Notes: generated by a model from the letters alone, not told the origin. A DNA stretch of 64,000 nucleotides from Mesobacillus campisalis (GCF_000986785.1 NZ_LAYY01000010.1:96898-160897); one strand, 5' to 3'; counted from the stretch's first letter, positions 45,603-54,853 are shown. Translations and numbers: made by a program.

Positions 45603-46598
45603 CTAATCAAATTTGATTGTTTTTCCGCTTTTCATCGACTCATAGCACGCTTCGATCACCCGCATGTTAAGAATCGCGTTTTCCGCTGTATAGGAGGGCT
45701 TGCCACCCTCTACTATCACCTGGGAAATATGTTCAACCTCCAGCTTGTAGATATCGCCGTAGATTTTTTCCTCCCTTGTGCCGCTTTCACTCTGGATTAT
45801 CAGAAGGCCTTCCCCGCCTTCGAAATGGTCAGGGCGGAAGGCTCGCGGAACCTTGATCTGCCCTTTCGTGCCAATCACTTCATACTCCGCCCTGTGCGCC
45901 ATGTCAAAGCTGCTGTCAAAATAGGCATGAACTCCATTCTGCATTTTCATATAACCGAATGCCGACAAATCCACTCCATAGTCCGGGTCAATCTCAGCTT
46001 TCACGTCCACTTCGGAGGGTTCCGACTGCAGCACATTCCGGATGGCATGGATTCCGTAGCACCCGACATCATAAAGGCTTCCTCCGCCTTTTTCCGGGTC
46101 GGTTTTAATGCTTCCTTCCCTCTGCCCCAGGTAAAAAGAAAAGCTCGCCCGCATATGCTTCACTTCGCCAATCTCGCCTGACTGGATGATTTCCCGCACC
46201 CGGTCATGCTGCGGGTGGAACTGGTACATGAATGCTTCCATGAACTTTACATTTTTTTCATCGCAGAAATCAGCCATTTCCTTTGTTTCAGCCGCCGTCA
46301 ATGATGCTGGCTTTTCGCAAAGCACATGCTTGCCATGGTTCGCGGCCTCGATGGTCCATTTTTTATGAAGGCTGTTTGGAAGCGGGATATAAACAGCATC
46401 AATGTCCGGATCCTGAAGCAGCTCCTCATAGCTTTCATATGCCTTTGGAATGTTGAAGCTGCGTGCCGCCTCAGCCGCCTTTCCGCTTCCGCTGGCAATG
46501 GCCGCCACCTCGGCATTCTCAGCGCGGAGAATGGCCGGAATCAGCTCCTTTTGCGCAATCTTAGCTGTGCTTAAAATCCCCCATCTGACTTTTGCCAT
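45603..46598 (-). CDS. Gfo/Idh/MocA family oxidoreductase
   Basis: A 331-residue NAD(P)-dependent sugar or polyol dehydrogenase. The Rossmann domain starts VRWGILSTAKIAQ; the family motif is HVLCEKPAS, with the catalytic Lys; the C-terminal beta-sheet domain holds GGGSLYDVGCYGIHAIRN, including the conserved Asp and His. Close to the xylose/1,5-anhydrofructose dehydrogenase-like group, but the substrate is not clear. ATG 46598 has AGAGG 9 nt upstream; an ATG three codons earlier directly follows that site. Confidence 0.87.
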   Translation of the reverse strand: MAKVRWGILSTAKIAQKELIPAILRAENAEVAAIASGSGKAAEAARSFNIPKAYESYEELLQDPDIDAVYIPLPNSLHKKWTIEAANHGKHVLCEKPASLTAAETKEMADFCDEKNVKFMEAFMYQFHPQHDRVREIIQSGEIGEVKHMRASFSFYLGQREGSIKTDPEKGGGSLYDVGCYGIHAIRNVLQSEPSEVDVKAEIDPDYGVDLSAFGYMKMQNGVHAYFDSSFDMAHRAEYEVIGTKGQIKVPRAFRPDHFEGGEGLLIIQSESGTREEKIYGDIYKLEVEHISQVIVEGGKPSYTAENAILNMRVIEACYESMKSGKTIKFD

Positions 46599-46696
46599 TT
46601 TGTTCATCCTCTCAATGGTTATGTAACTTTTTGTCCTATTCTAAATAGTACCATCAAATGTCTCTTTCTCCCAGTTGGGTCCTGCCGCGAAGGCAA

Positions 46697-46731
46697 AAAA
46701 AGGCTCCAGCGTATTAAATCGCTGGAGACCT
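46697..46731 (-). terminator. Terminator of the subtilase gene
   Basis: On the minus strand TCTCCAGCGA and TACGCTGGAG pair around TTTAA, then CCTTTTTTTG. Confidence 0.75.
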
Positions 46732-46735
46732 GACT

Positions 46736-48160
46736 TTATTGCAGCGCTTTTAGAGCATTCAGGTGGCCGCTGCCAAAATAGGAACTGTCCTTCCCTTTTA
46801 CCCCGTCCACACCTTTTTTATATAAAAGGTCTTCAAGCTTGGCCGGTGACATCTTGCCGTGTTTATCGATCAACAGGGCTGCCACTGCGGATACTTTTGG
46901 CGTCGCCATGGAAGTGCCGATCGACCAGTACCAGCCGCTATCTTCGCTAGCGCTCAAATTGAATTCTGTTTCATATAACCGCTTGGCAATATATTCATCA
47001 AACCTGCCTTCCATGGCATATTTGTCGTACAGTCTGGCATCGCCGCCGACCGCAGCAATATCAATAAAGCCAGGTCCGTAATTGGAGTAATTGGCGAGCA
47101 CATCCTTGGGGCCTGTAGCAGAAACCGTCACAACGCCGGGAATCGTTCCAGGCACCTCGAAGCCCGCACCAACATAATAAAGTCCATCCCCGCCATATTC
47201 GGCATTCAAGTAATCCATTACTTCACGTTTGTTGGCAGCATTGATGGCGTCATTTCCTGCAGCTGCAACAACAAGGGAGCCTTTTTTGGTGACATAATCC
47301 ACTACACGCTTATAGGCTGTGAAGTCGGCGACATCATTTCCAAGCGGAATTTTTTCACCTGTTTCCAGGTCAATATAAAACGCTTGGCCGATCACATCAA
47401 ACCCGCCGAGACTCATGGAAATCACATCTACACCGTCATTAGCAGCTGCAATCATGGCCTCAAAGATCCAGGCTGATTCCGCAGAGCTTGTCCCAAAGAC
47501 ACGATAGGCCCGGATTCCTGTATCGGGCGCTACTCCCAGCATGGCCCCGTTGCCCGCAATCGAGCCGGCGACATGGCTGCCGTGGCCGTTTGTATCATCA
47601 AAGGCGTTTGGGTCACCTGTCTCTGTCGGCTCTTTTCCCTCAAACCCGCCTTTTGGTACAAAGTTTTTTGAACCCGGGAGCAGATTACCAATTAAATCCG
47701 GATGGTCACGGTCAATCCCTGTGTCGATGATTCCGACGACTACATCATGAGAACCTGTTCCAAGCTCATAGCTTTTTCCATTATTGGTGATCCGTTTTAT
47801 ATCCCATTGCAGGTCCCACAAAGCTGCGTCCCCTGTATTCACACCGCTGGCTTGAATCCTCTTTGACTCCGGGAGGCTCCATGAGAGGGAAGGGCTGGCA
47901 GCACTCACACCTGAAAGGAGCTTCAGCTTGGGAAAAGCTGCCGGCGGAGCCTTCACCTGGGCAAAGCCAATCTCAGGCACCTCATCCACCACTGCCCCTC
48001 CAAGAGCAGTTACCTGCTTTCTGAAATTTGCCGGGATATTGTTTTTCGTAAACAGCACCGAATAGTATTCATCCTGTGGTTTTACTGGCGCTGCCAGAGC
48101 GGGCTGTATCAACCCAACTGTTAATATTAGAGTAAAAATGATCGCAAAGAACCTTTTCAT
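46736..48160 (-). CDS. Secreted S8 family (subtilisin-like) serine protease
   Basis: A 474-residue exported protease. The signal peptide covers about residues 1-24 (ending ALAA). An inhibitor-like propeptide runs to about 100. The catalytic triad is Asp146 (IIDTGIDRDHPD), His193 (TNGHGSHVAG) and Ser417 (GTSMATPKVS), with the oxyanion Asn in AAAGNDA. A long insert follows MSLGGFDVIG. ATG 48160 has AGGAGG 8 nt upstream. No cell-wall anchor is seen, so the enzyme is probably released. Confidence 0.93.
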   Translation of the reverse strand: MKRFFAIIFTLILTVGLIQPALAAPVKPQDEYYSVLFTKNNIPANFRKQVTALGGAVVDEVPEIGFAQVKAPPAAFPKLKLLSGVSAASPSLSWSLPESKRIQASGVNTGDAALWDLQWDIKRITNNGKSYELGTGSHDVVVGIIDTGIDRDHPDLIGNLLPGSKNFVPKGGFEGKEPTETGDPNAFDDTNGHGSHVAGSIAGNGAMLGVAPDTGIRAYRVFGTSSAESAWIFEAMIAAANDGVDVISMSLGGFDVIGQAFYIDLETGEKIPLGNDVADFTAYKRVVDYVTKKGSLVVAAAGNDAINAANKREVMDYLNAEYGGDGLYYVGAGFEVPGTIPGVVTVSATGPKDVLANYSNYGPGFIDIAAVGGDARLYDKYAMEGRFDEYIAKRLYETEFNLSASEDSGWYWSIGTSMATPKVSAVAALLIDKHGKMSPAKLEDLLYKKGVDGVKGKDSSYFGSGHLNALKALQ

Positions 48161-48467
48161 CCTTCTGCCTCCTGACAATCTTTTATTTGCAAAATGTACT
48201 GCGTTTTCCTCTGCCTACCATTTAGGCATTTGGATGAAAAACCCTTTATGTTTCGTTCACCAAATAAACTCGGCATTCTACAAGGATTGCGGGACCTTTG
48301 CCATTTTATATACGAACAAATCGAAGGCTGTTGGTTTGAGCTTAGACTCGCCTGTTTTACCTATTTTTACCAAACTGGTCATCTATTTCATTTTCCTCAC
48401 ATATACTATCTAATAACCCTTCTTTTAAAAGCTTACCAACCTCATAACTTGCGAAGGAGTGATGCGC
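48161..48467. other. Divergent gap between the subtilase gene and a small gene
   Basis: About 307 bp with no repeat, RNA or gene that I can support. Open frames on the plus strand across it lack ribosome sites. Confidence 0.4.
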
Positions 48468-48791
48468 ATGACAGGAATGCTTAACTTTAGGGAGTTTTAT
48501 CAGAGAAAGCCTCTTCTCATCTCCCCGAATGATTTAACAGCCATGCAGGAGGAAGAAAGCTGGTTTGATACCTGCACCCACTGGCTGATTGCCCTTGAAG
48601 GCTGTGAAGAAAAGGAGAATGCCATCCGCTGGAGAGTCGTCATTTATCCCACCGCGGCGGACGGCTATTTCAACCATGGGTCCCCCTTCTTCCGCTCACA
48701 GCCAGTCAAAACCTTTAAAGAGGCAGAAGACTTGTGCAAAGAGATGGAAGCCATCGCCAGGCAAGACCGGCTGGCTGTTTTAAAAAAATAA
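48468..48791 (+). CDS. Hypothetical protein, 107 residues
   Basis: A small acidic, cytoplasmic-looking protein with no family that I recognise. It begins MTGMLNFREFYQRKPLL, has a Trp-containing middle (SWFDTCTHWLIALEG, RWRVVIYPT) and a helical C-terminus (FKEAEDLCKEMEAIARQ). ATG 48468 is chosen because GAAGGAG lies 8 nt upstream; GTG 48459 overlaps that site. It stands alone, divergent from the subtilase and followed by a terminator. Codon use resembles its neighbours. Confidence 0.7.
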   Translation: MTGMLNFREFYQRKPLLISPNDLTAMQEEESWFDTCTHWLIALEGCEEKENAIRWRVVIYPTAADGYFNHGSPFFRSQPVKTFKEAEDLCKEMEAIARQDRLAVLKK

Positions 48792-48792
48792 A

Positions 48793-48825
48793 GAGAATAA
48801 GAGAAACACTCTTATCTCCTTTTTG
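48793..48825 (+). terminator. Terminator after the 107-residue hypothetical gene
   Basis: GAGAATAAGAG pairs with CTCTTATCTC around AAACA, followed by CTTTTTG. Confidence 0.75.
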
Positions 48826-48942
48826 CATCACCTTGTGAAAAATGTACATATTTCTCCTGCCGATTACCCCCTGCTCCCCAGATAAATTTCTTCTGTTTTA
48901 ATTCCTTTTCTCTCTGTTACTATCGACTCGTTAAATCCGAGA

Positions 48943-49046
48943 TTCATTCGGACGCGGTCATGTTCATTTTCTCGCCTCCTGTCCGAATCTGACCTTCATT
49001 CGGACTCGACCTTGTTTCTATCCTCTCCTCCTGTCCAATTCCACCT
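48943..49046. repeat. 52-bp tandem repeat, two units
   Basis: Units start at 48943 and 48995. Each begins TTCATTCGGAC, contains TCTCNCCTCCTGTCC and ends in a pyrimidine-rich tail; the second is slightly diverged. A partial CGACTCG...TCCGAG precedes them. The array fills the 317-bp convergent gap between the hypothetical gene and fixX. Confidence 0.75.
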
Positions 49047-49108
49047 GCGCTACGACCTCTCCCCCCAACACAAAGAGGACTTCCCAAAGGAAAGTCCCCA
49101 CTATTCGT

Positions 49109-49405
49109 TTATCCCAGCCTGAACACGATTCCATGGCCGCCCTTTGGATATTCCCACTTGATGTTCTGGTGCGGACAGCCGATGCGGCAGCTGCCGCATT
49201 CGTGGCAGCCTTCGTAGCCGACATGCATGCGGATGTCCTCCCATTTGTAGATTTCGGCCGGACAGAAGATGGTGCAGATTTTATCCGGGCAGCTGGTCAT
49301 GCAAATATCCGGGTCCATTACATGAAGATGTGATTTCGTATCGGCGTTGAAGCGAACAAGATACTGCTTTTCTTCGATAGACTGAAACTTTTTCTGTTCA
49401 CTCAT
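49109..49405 (-). CDS. fixX: Ferredoxin-like protein FixX
   Basis: A 98-residue iron-sulfur protein, the last gene of fixABCX. Cysteine clusters are CMTSCPDKICTIFC (about 35-48) and CHECGSCRIGC (about 67-77), giving one [4Fe-4S] cluster and possibly a second diverged site as in ETF-quinone oxidoreductase C-termini. It pairs with FixC to pass electrons from the FixAB flavins to quinone. It starts one base after the fixC stop. Confidence 0.9.
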   Translation of the reverse strand: MSEQKKFQSIEEKQYLVRFNADTKSHLHVMDPDICMTSCPDKICTIFCPAEIYKWEDIRMHVGYEGCHECGSCRIGCPHQNIKWEYPKGGHGIVFRLG

Positions 49406-49406
49406 A

Positions 49407-50702
49407 CTATTTGATCACCCTCCAGGCTCGGTACATGTCACGAGCAAGTTTCATTTTTTCTTTCGTGCCTCCGAGGTCCTTCCAGATCTTCTTCTGCTTA
49501 TCCCACTTGGATGTTCCGTCCACCGTGAACATCTGGCTCATCGCCCTGTTCATCATCGGGATATATTCATCGAAGTATTGCGGGAACTTATCAAAATGGT
49601 GGGTCGAGTCCTTGTATTTCTGCATATCCTGGCCGACAAATCCGGACATCAGCCTTGTACGGTAAAGCCCAAGCATATTCTCGGTAAAATCGCCTGCTGC
49701 CTTTGCCGTTAAAATCGTCTCCGCAGCCAGACGCCCCGACGTCATGGCGAGGTTGGAGCCTTCACGGTGAATCGCATTCACCAGCTGGGATGCGTCACCA
49801 ATGACAATAACGCCATCGCCGACAATCCTTCCCATCGAGTTGAAGCCGCCTTCAGGAATAAGATGCGCCAGATATTCCTGCGGCTCGCTGCCCTGTATAT
49901 AAGGGCGAATCATGGGATGGTTTTTCACGTATTCCAGCAGTTCGTACGGCTTGATTTTATGCTTGATCAATCCGGACAGCAGGGTGCCGACGCCAATGCT
50001 CAGCGTATCCTTATTGGTATAAAGGAACCCTGTTCCCAAAATTCCCTTTGTTGCGTCGCCAAATAGCTCAATGGTGCAGCCCTGGTTGTCCTCGAGATTG
50101 AAGCGGTCTTCAATCACGCCTTTATCAAGCTTTAAAATCTCCATCGTGGCCAAGGCGACTTCGTCCGGCTTGTATTCTTTATGGAAGCCGAGCGACTGGG
50201 CCAAAAGCGAGTTAACCCCATCGGCGAGCACGACGACATCCGCATACACCTCGCCATTGGGGCGGTCAGTGCGGACGCCAACGACTTTGCCGTTTTCGAC
50301 AATACATTCCAGCACAACCGTTTCACAAATCAGGACGGCGCCCTGCTGTACCGCCTTTTCCGCAAACCACTGGTCAAATTTCGCACGCAGCACGGTAAAA
50401 TTGTTGTAGGGCTCCTTGCCCCACTCCATCCCCTTGTAGCCGACTGTGACCGCCGACTCTTTATCCATCATCATGAACCGCTGTTCCACAATCGGCCGTT
50501 CAAGCGGCGCCTCCTTCCAGAAATCCGGAACCACATCCTCCATCATCTTCCGGTAAAGCACGCCGCCCATGACGTTCTTTGATCCTGGATACTCCCCCCT
50601 TTCCAAAAGAAGAACCTTCGCTCCGCCTTTTGCCAGTTCATGTGCACAGGAAATGCCGGCCGGGCCAGCCCCGACGACAATGCAATCAAACTTTTCCGAC
50701 AT
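49407..50702 (-). CDS. fixC: FAD-dependent ETF-quinone oxidoreductase-like FixC
   Basis: A 431-residue flavoprotein: FAD-binding VVGAGPAGISCAHELAKGG near the N-terminus, GSKNVMGGVLYRK, VVLADGVNSLLAQS, and DGVIVIGDASQLVNAIHREG near residue 300. FixC receives electrons from FixAB and, with FixX, reduces quinone at the membrane. The start overlaps the 3' end of fixB by 17 bases. In electron-bifurcating FixABCX complexes, NADH oxidation drives both quinone and ferredoxin/flavodoxin reduction. Confidence 0.92.
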   Translation of the reverse strand: MSEKFDCIVVGAGPAGISCAHELAKGGAKVLLLERGEYPGSKNVMGGVLYRKMMEDVVPDFWKEAPLERPIVEQRFMMMDKESAVTVGYKGMEWGKEPYNNFTVLRAKFDQWFAEKAVQQGAVLICETVVLECIVENGKVVGVRTDRPNGEVYADVVVLADGVNSLLAQSLGFHKEYKPDEVALATMEILKLDKGVIEDRFNLEDNQGCTIELFGDATKGILGTGFLYTNKDTLSIGVGTLLSGLIKHKIKPYELLEYVKNHPMIRPYIQGSEPQEYLAHLIPEGGFNSMGRIVGDGVIVIGDASQLVNAIHREGSNLAMTSGRLAAETILTAKAAGDFTENMLGLYRTRLMSGFVGQDMQKYKDSTHHFDKFPQYFDEYIPMMNRAMSQMFTVDGTSKWDKQKKIWKDLGGTKEKMKLARDMYRAWRVIK

Positions 50703-51720
50703 GACTTACCTCCTTCCTTGATAACGCGTTTTGAAACTGTTCAATCAGCATCGGGACAATTTCAAAGGCATCGCCGACAATTCCATAGTGGCAGGATTGA
50801 AAGATTGGAGCCTCGCTGTCCTTGTTAATGGCGATAATCAGACTGGAGTTCTTCATGCCGACAATGTGCTGTATCGCCCCCGATATGCCAATCGCAAAAT
50901 AAATTTTTGGCGTTACCGTCACCCCTGTCTGGCCAACCTGGTGATGGTGCTCAATCCAGCCTGCTTCAACGACATCGCGGCTGGCTCCGACCGCACCGCC
51001 CAGGGCATCAGCCAGCTGGTGCACCAGTTGGAACCCTTCCGCGCTTCCAAGTCCTTTTCCGCCGGCAACGATGATGTCAGCTTCATCAATCCGCACCTTT
51101 TTTGTCGTTTCCTTCACAATTTCCAGCACCTTTGTGCGGATATCGTCTTCTTTTAAAGAGACACTTTCTTCAATCACCTTGCCGGTTCTGCCCGGCTCCG
51201 GAGACAGTGCCTTCATCACTTTCGCCCGTACAGTCGCCATCTGCGGCCGGTATTTTTTACATAAAATCGTCGCCATGATGTTGCCGCCAAACGCCGGACG
51301 GCTCGCCAGCAGCAATCCTGTATCCTCTTCCACATCCAGTTCTGTCGTATCCGCCGTCAAGCCTGTTGGCATGTCCGTCGCCACCGCACTGGCAAGGTCC
51401 TTGCCTGTTGAAGTTGCGCCAAACAGGATGATTTCCGGCTTATATTTATTCGAGCATTCAAGCAAAGCCTTCATGAACGATTCTGTCCGGTAATGTTTAA
51501 AAATTGGCTGGTCGTACACATAGACGGTATCCGCTCCATATTCAAACACCTTTTTTGTTAAATGCTTGATGCTATTCCCGATCAAAATTCCGGCAAGCTC
51601 AACGCCCCGCTTGTCAGCCAGCTTCCTGCCTGCCCCCAGCAGTTCAAGTGATACAGAAGGAATCTCGCCATCCTTCTCTTCAATAAAGACCCAGACTCCC
51701 TTGTAATCTTTAAAGTCCAT
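50686..51720 (-). CDS. fixB: Electron transfer flavoprotein alpha subunit FixB
   Basis: A 344-residue ETF alpha-type subunit. The N-terminal domain starts GVWVFIEEKDGEIPSVSLE; the C-terminal FAD domain has IVAGGKGLGSAEGF, GGAVGASRDVVEAGWI, QVGQTGVTVTPKIYFAIGIS and GAIQHIVGM, all standard. FixAB is a heterodimer with two flavins. Its ATG shares a base with the fixA stop (TGATG). Confidence 0.93.
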   Translation of the reverse strand: MDFKDYKGVWVFIEEKDGEIPSVSLELLGAGRKLADKRGVELAGILIGNSIKHLTKKVFEYGADTVYVYDQPIFKHYRTESFMKALLECSNKYKPEIILFGATSTGKDLASAVATDMPTGLTADTTELDVEEDTGLLLASRPAFGGNIMATILCKKYRPQMATVRAKVMKALSPEPGRTGKVIEESVSLKEDDIRTKVLEIVKETTKKVRIDEADIIVAGGKGLGSAEGFQLVHQLADALGGAVGASRDVVEAGWIEHHHQVGQTGVTVTPKIYFAIGISGAIQHIVGMKNSSLIIAINKDSEAPIFQSCHYGIVGDAFEIVPMLIEQFQNALSRKEVSHVGKV

Positions 51721-52547
51721 CAGACACCCTCCTTGGCTTGAAACAATTCTTTCTTCTCCAGCAGGACAGATAGGAGATGTTCAACCTGCTGCTGTGAGGA
51801 TCCCTCGATGATGGTTCCGCCTTCCGGTTTTGGCGGAGCCCATACCTTGGATACGATCGTCGGGGAACCTTTCAGGCCGAGCTGCTTGATGTCAATATCC
51901 TCCAGATCATCCACCGACCAGATATGTGGTTCATACCTTGCTGCCTTCAGCATGTTCGGAAACGGCGAATACGGCACCTCATTGATGGTTTTTTCAACAG
52001 ACATCAAGCATGGCAAGGCTGACTGCACGACCTCATAGCCATCCTCCAGCTTACGGTGGACAACCGCGTAGCCTTCACGCTTGTTGATTTCAACCACTTT
52101 GTTTACTGAAGTGAGCGGCGGGATGTCAAGCCTTCTGGCAATGCCGGGCCCGACTTGTCCGGTATCGCCGTCGATGGTCATCTTTCCGCAAATAACCAGG
52201 TCCACAGGCTTCGTCTTGGAAATCTTCTCAAGCGCTTTTGTAAGGGCGTAACTGGTCGCCAATGTATCGGCTCCGGCAAACCGGCGGTCGGTAATCAAAT
52301 AGCCTTCGTCCGCCCCGATTTCAATGCATTTTTTTATCGCCTTGACTGCCGGCGGCGGGCCCATCGTCAGTACGGATACTGTGCCGCCATACTTTTCCCT
52401 GAGCCGTACCGCTTCCTCCACGGCATGCGCATCATATGGATTTAAGATCGCAGGTGCCGTCCTGCGGTCCATCGTGTTGGTTTTTGGGTTCATTTTAATG
52501 ATTTTTGTGTCAGGTACCTGCTTGATGCAAGCCACAATATGCAGCAT
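51720..52547 (-). CDS. fixA: Electron transfer flavoprotein beta subunit FixA
   Basis: A 275-residue ETF beta-type protein, first gene of fixABCX. VACIKQVPDTKII at the start, NPYDAHAVEEAVRL, VSVLTMGPPPAVKAIKKC, and CGKMTIDGDTGQVGPGIA are characteristic; the last lines the bifurcating flavin/AMP region. The set is common in nitrogen fixers but scattered in bacilli. AGGAGGGG lies 5 nt before the ATG. The control of the operon is not evident from the upstream 220 bp. Confidence 0.93.
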   Translation of the reverse strand: MLHIVACIKQVPDTKIIKMNPKTNTMDRRTAPAILNPYDAHAVEEAVRLREKYGGTVSVLTMGPPPAVKAIKKCIEIGADEGYLITDRRFAGADTLATSYALTKALEKISKTKPVDLVICGKMTIDGDTGQVGPGIARRLDIPPLTSVNKVVEINKREGYAVVHRKLEDGYEVVQSALPCLMSVEKTINEVPYSPFPNMLKAARYEPHIWSVDDLEDIDIKQLGLKGSPTIVSKVWAPPKPEGGTIIEGSSQQQVEHLLSVLLEKKELFQAKEGV

Positions 52548-52713
52548 GAATTCCCCTCCTAATCCTTCTTTCCACTCCAGCCTTGGCAGTTTGTCCTTTT
52601 CCTTTCCCTGACCCTGCCTGGCCCAGATGTCACTTTATGCTTGTTTATTTTTACTATATTAAGAGGAACCACCATACATGCCCTTTTTCTCAGATAAACT
52701 TGGAAACACCGTC

Positions 52714-52740
52714 ATGAAAAAAACTGCCATTAGGCAGCAT
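52714..52740 (-). terminator. Terminator of the DUF3298 gene
   Basis: On the minus strand CTGCC pairs with GGCAG around TAAT, followed by TTTTTTT. Confidence 0.7.
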
Positions 52741-52771
52741 GCAGAAAGTGAAGATGAAAACAATGTTCCCA

Positions 52772-53398
52772 CTAATTGCTGACCGCCATCCTCCCAAGCG
52801 GCCCGTTCTCTTCGATGATGTCCTCCAGCTCATAAACCGATATAGGGAACATAGGGAATCCGAAAGCATAAGGCGTGATTTCATAGAGCTGAAAATAGAT
52901 GACAAGAGCCTTATCGGCAATGTAAAAATCCTGATTTGGTCTGATTTCTGTAAAACCATTGAGAATGGAGATATTCCGCTGTTTGATTTGAGTGGAAATA
53001 AGTTCAGAAAGCCTTTTAACATAATTGCTTCCCGGCTTGAACAAATCTTTCAGCTGGCACAGTTTGCCCTTTTGGAGGTCGAACGTTAAAGATTTTATAT
53101 AGGTCATCCCGTGGGCAGCTTGGTAATGGTATGTGTAATTGGAGAGAGACAGGCTCAGTACCATTCGCTGGTTGTCTTTCATTTCGTAGTAGCCAATCAT
53201 TTCTTCCACGGTCGAAGGCATATTTCCGGCTTGCTGGTTGATCAGCTGCTGTGTTTGCAAAACAATGGTCCTGTTGATGAAACTCTGCAGCTGCTGGTTT
53301 TGCATGCCATAGACTTGAGGATAATAGACACTTTGCTTCGGCCCGCCGCTGACTTTCACACTTCTTATGCTTACAGGTAATGTAATGGCCACCTTCAT
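52772..53398 (-). CDS. DUF3298/DUF4163 (RsiV-like) domain protein
   Basis: A 208-residue protein with the layout of DUF4163 (about 20-100, SVYYPQVYGMQNQQLQSFIN) followed by DUF3298 (about 110-195, GKLCQLKDLFKPGSNYVKRL and FYIADKALVIYFQLYEI). These make up the lysozyme-sensing part of the anti-sigma factor RsiV, but here there is no membrane segment or signal peptide, so it is a stand-alone relative of unknown role. It has no sigma factor gene beside it and is divergent from the FAD oxidoreductase. Confidence 0.78.
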   Translation of the reverse strand: MKVAITLPVSIRSVKVSGGPKQSVYYPQVYGMQNQQLQSFINRTIVLQTQQLINQQAGNMPSTVEEMIGYYEMKDNQRMVLSLSLSNYTYHYQAAHGMTYIKSLTFDLQKGKLCQLKDLFKPGSNYVKRLSELISTQIKQRNISILNGFTEIRPNQDFYIADKALVIYFQLYEITPYAFGFPMFPISVYELEDIIEENGPLGRMAVSN

Positions 53399-53569
53399 CC
53401 ACCTTCTGAATTTTTTCCTATTGTATTCGACAGGCCAGGCAGAAATGACTTTGCATGCTTGTCAGGCAAGGGTTTTCCGGGCGTTGCGCTGCTTCTTTGC
53501 AATGGTCTGCATGCCATGGCACAGCTTGGAAATAGTAACAGTATGCAATTGTGAAAGGAGCGGAAGAAA

Positions 53570-54799
53570 ATGAACGTACAGTCCGGCAAATACTATTGGC
53601 CAGCCACCCTTCCCGATCGTCCTTCATACCCTGTCTTGGAGGAGGATCTACACTGCGATGTGCTGATTGTAGGAGGAGGCAGCTCGGGAGCCCAGTGTGC
53701 CTATTACCTGGCAGATACCTCCTTGGATGTGGTGGTCATTGAAAAAAACACGGCGGGAAGCGGCAGCACAAGCAGCAACACAGCCCTTATTCAATACTCT
53801 GGTGAAAAGCTGTTCACCGATTTGATTCATACGTTCGGGAAGGATTATATTGAGAGGCATTTGCAATTATTAAAAGAAGCGATCAATGAAATTGAGGCTG
53901 CTTCAAAAACAGTGGATATGGATTTTGAATTCATACGGAGGGATACCCTTTATTCCGCGAGCTGCGGGGAAGATGTCCCCCGCCTAAAGGCAGAATATGA
54001 ACTGTTAAAACAGCATGGATTCGAGCTCGATTTCTGGACGCAGGAAAAGATTCAGGCGCACTATCCTTTTAGCCGGGATGCGGCCATCTACTCGTATAAT
54101 GACGGGGAGATTAATCCGTACAAGTTTACGCATGCCTTACTGGACTTTGCGGCCAACAACGGGGTGCGCATTTATGAAAATACCGAAATGAACGGCCATC
54201 ATTATAACGAGCAAGAGGAACGCACAATTGTTACGACCAAGACCGGACATTCCATTCACGCGCGCTATGTCATTTTCGCGGCAGGCTATGAGGGAATCGA
54301 CATAAAAAAAGACAAACATGTCTCGTTCGTGAGCACCTATACCGTGACCACCAAGCCAGTTGAAGATTTTTCAGACTGGTATAACCGCACTCTCATTTGG
54401 GAGACCGCCCGCCCGTATTTATTCATGCGGACTACTGCCGATAACCGCATCATCATTGGCGGGCTTGATGATAATACTGCCTACCCGGAAGACCGGGACA
54501 GCAAGCTTATGGCCAAGAAGGATCGCCTGATAGAAGAATTCAACCTCATGTTCCCTGATTTGAAAGTAGAGCCTGAGTACTATCTGGCAGCCTTTTATGG
54601 CGGGACCGTTGACGGCCTTCCTATCATTGGCATCTACGACGAGTATCCAAACAGCTATTTCCTGTTTGCCTTCGGCGACAACGGAACTGTCTACAGTCAA
54701 ATGCTGTCGAAAATCATTTCCAAGGAAATTAAAGAAGGAACCAGCCCAGACCTCCCACTGTACCACCAAAACCGCCCCCTTCGCCCAGCACAGCACTAA
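53570..54799 (+). CDS. FAD-dependent oxidoreductase, DAO family
   Basis: A 409-residue flavoprotein resembling the FAD half of the yhfW-like protein at 19573 but without a Rieske domain. FAD binding: DVLIVGGGSSGAQCAYYLA; substrate region SGSTSSNTALIQY; C-terminal FAD contact FYGGTVDGLPIIG. The GSGSTSSNTA segment parallels GTTGHTTAKATA in the other protein. The substrate, perhaps an amino acid or amine, is unknown. AAAGGAG precedes the ATG. A hairpin of the GTGCCTGACCCCC family follows. Confidence 0.82.
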   Translation: MNVQSGKYYWPATLPDRPSYPVLEEDLHCDVLIVGGGSSGAQCAYYLADTSLDVVVIEKNTAGSGSTSSNTALIQYSGEKLFTDLIHTFGKDYIERHLQLLKEAINEIEAASKTVDMDFEFIRRDTLYSASCGEDVPRLKAEYELLKQHGFELDFWTQEKIQAHYPFSRDAAIYSYNDGEINPYKFTHALLDFAANNGVRIYENTEMNGHHYNEQEERTIVTTKTGHSIHARYVIFAAGYEGIDIKKDKHVSFVSTYTVTTKPVEDFSDWYNRTLIWETARPYLFMRTTADNRIIIGGLDDNTAYPEDRDSKLMAKKDRLIEEFNLMFPDLKVEPEYYLAAFYGGTVDGLPIIGIYDEYPNSYFLFAFGDNGTVYSQMLSKIISKEIKEGTSPDLPLYHQNRPLRPAQH

Positions 54800-54802
54800 A
54801 CG

Positions 54803-54853
54803 GTGCCTGACCCCCGGCGCGCTAACGCTTCACCGCGCCGGGGGTCAGGCACC
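54803..54853 (+). repeat. GTGCCTGACCCCC-family hairpin, copy 2
   Basis: GGTGCCTGACCCCCGGCGCG pairs with CGCGCCGGGGGTCAGGCACC. It lies four bases after the FAD oxidoreductase stop. Unlike the copies at 3508 and 58522 it has no T run (ATTCTTG follows), so its terminator function is doubtful. Confidence 0.8.

Noticed and set aside
48194..48484. 96-codon plus-strand ORF before the small hypothetical gene
   Set aside because: It overlaps the ribosome site and start of the better supported gene at 48468 and has no start signal.
52600..52640. Fragment resembling the GTGCCTGACCC hairpin upstream of fixA
   Set aside because: Only a short CCTGACCC-type match, with no pairing arm.
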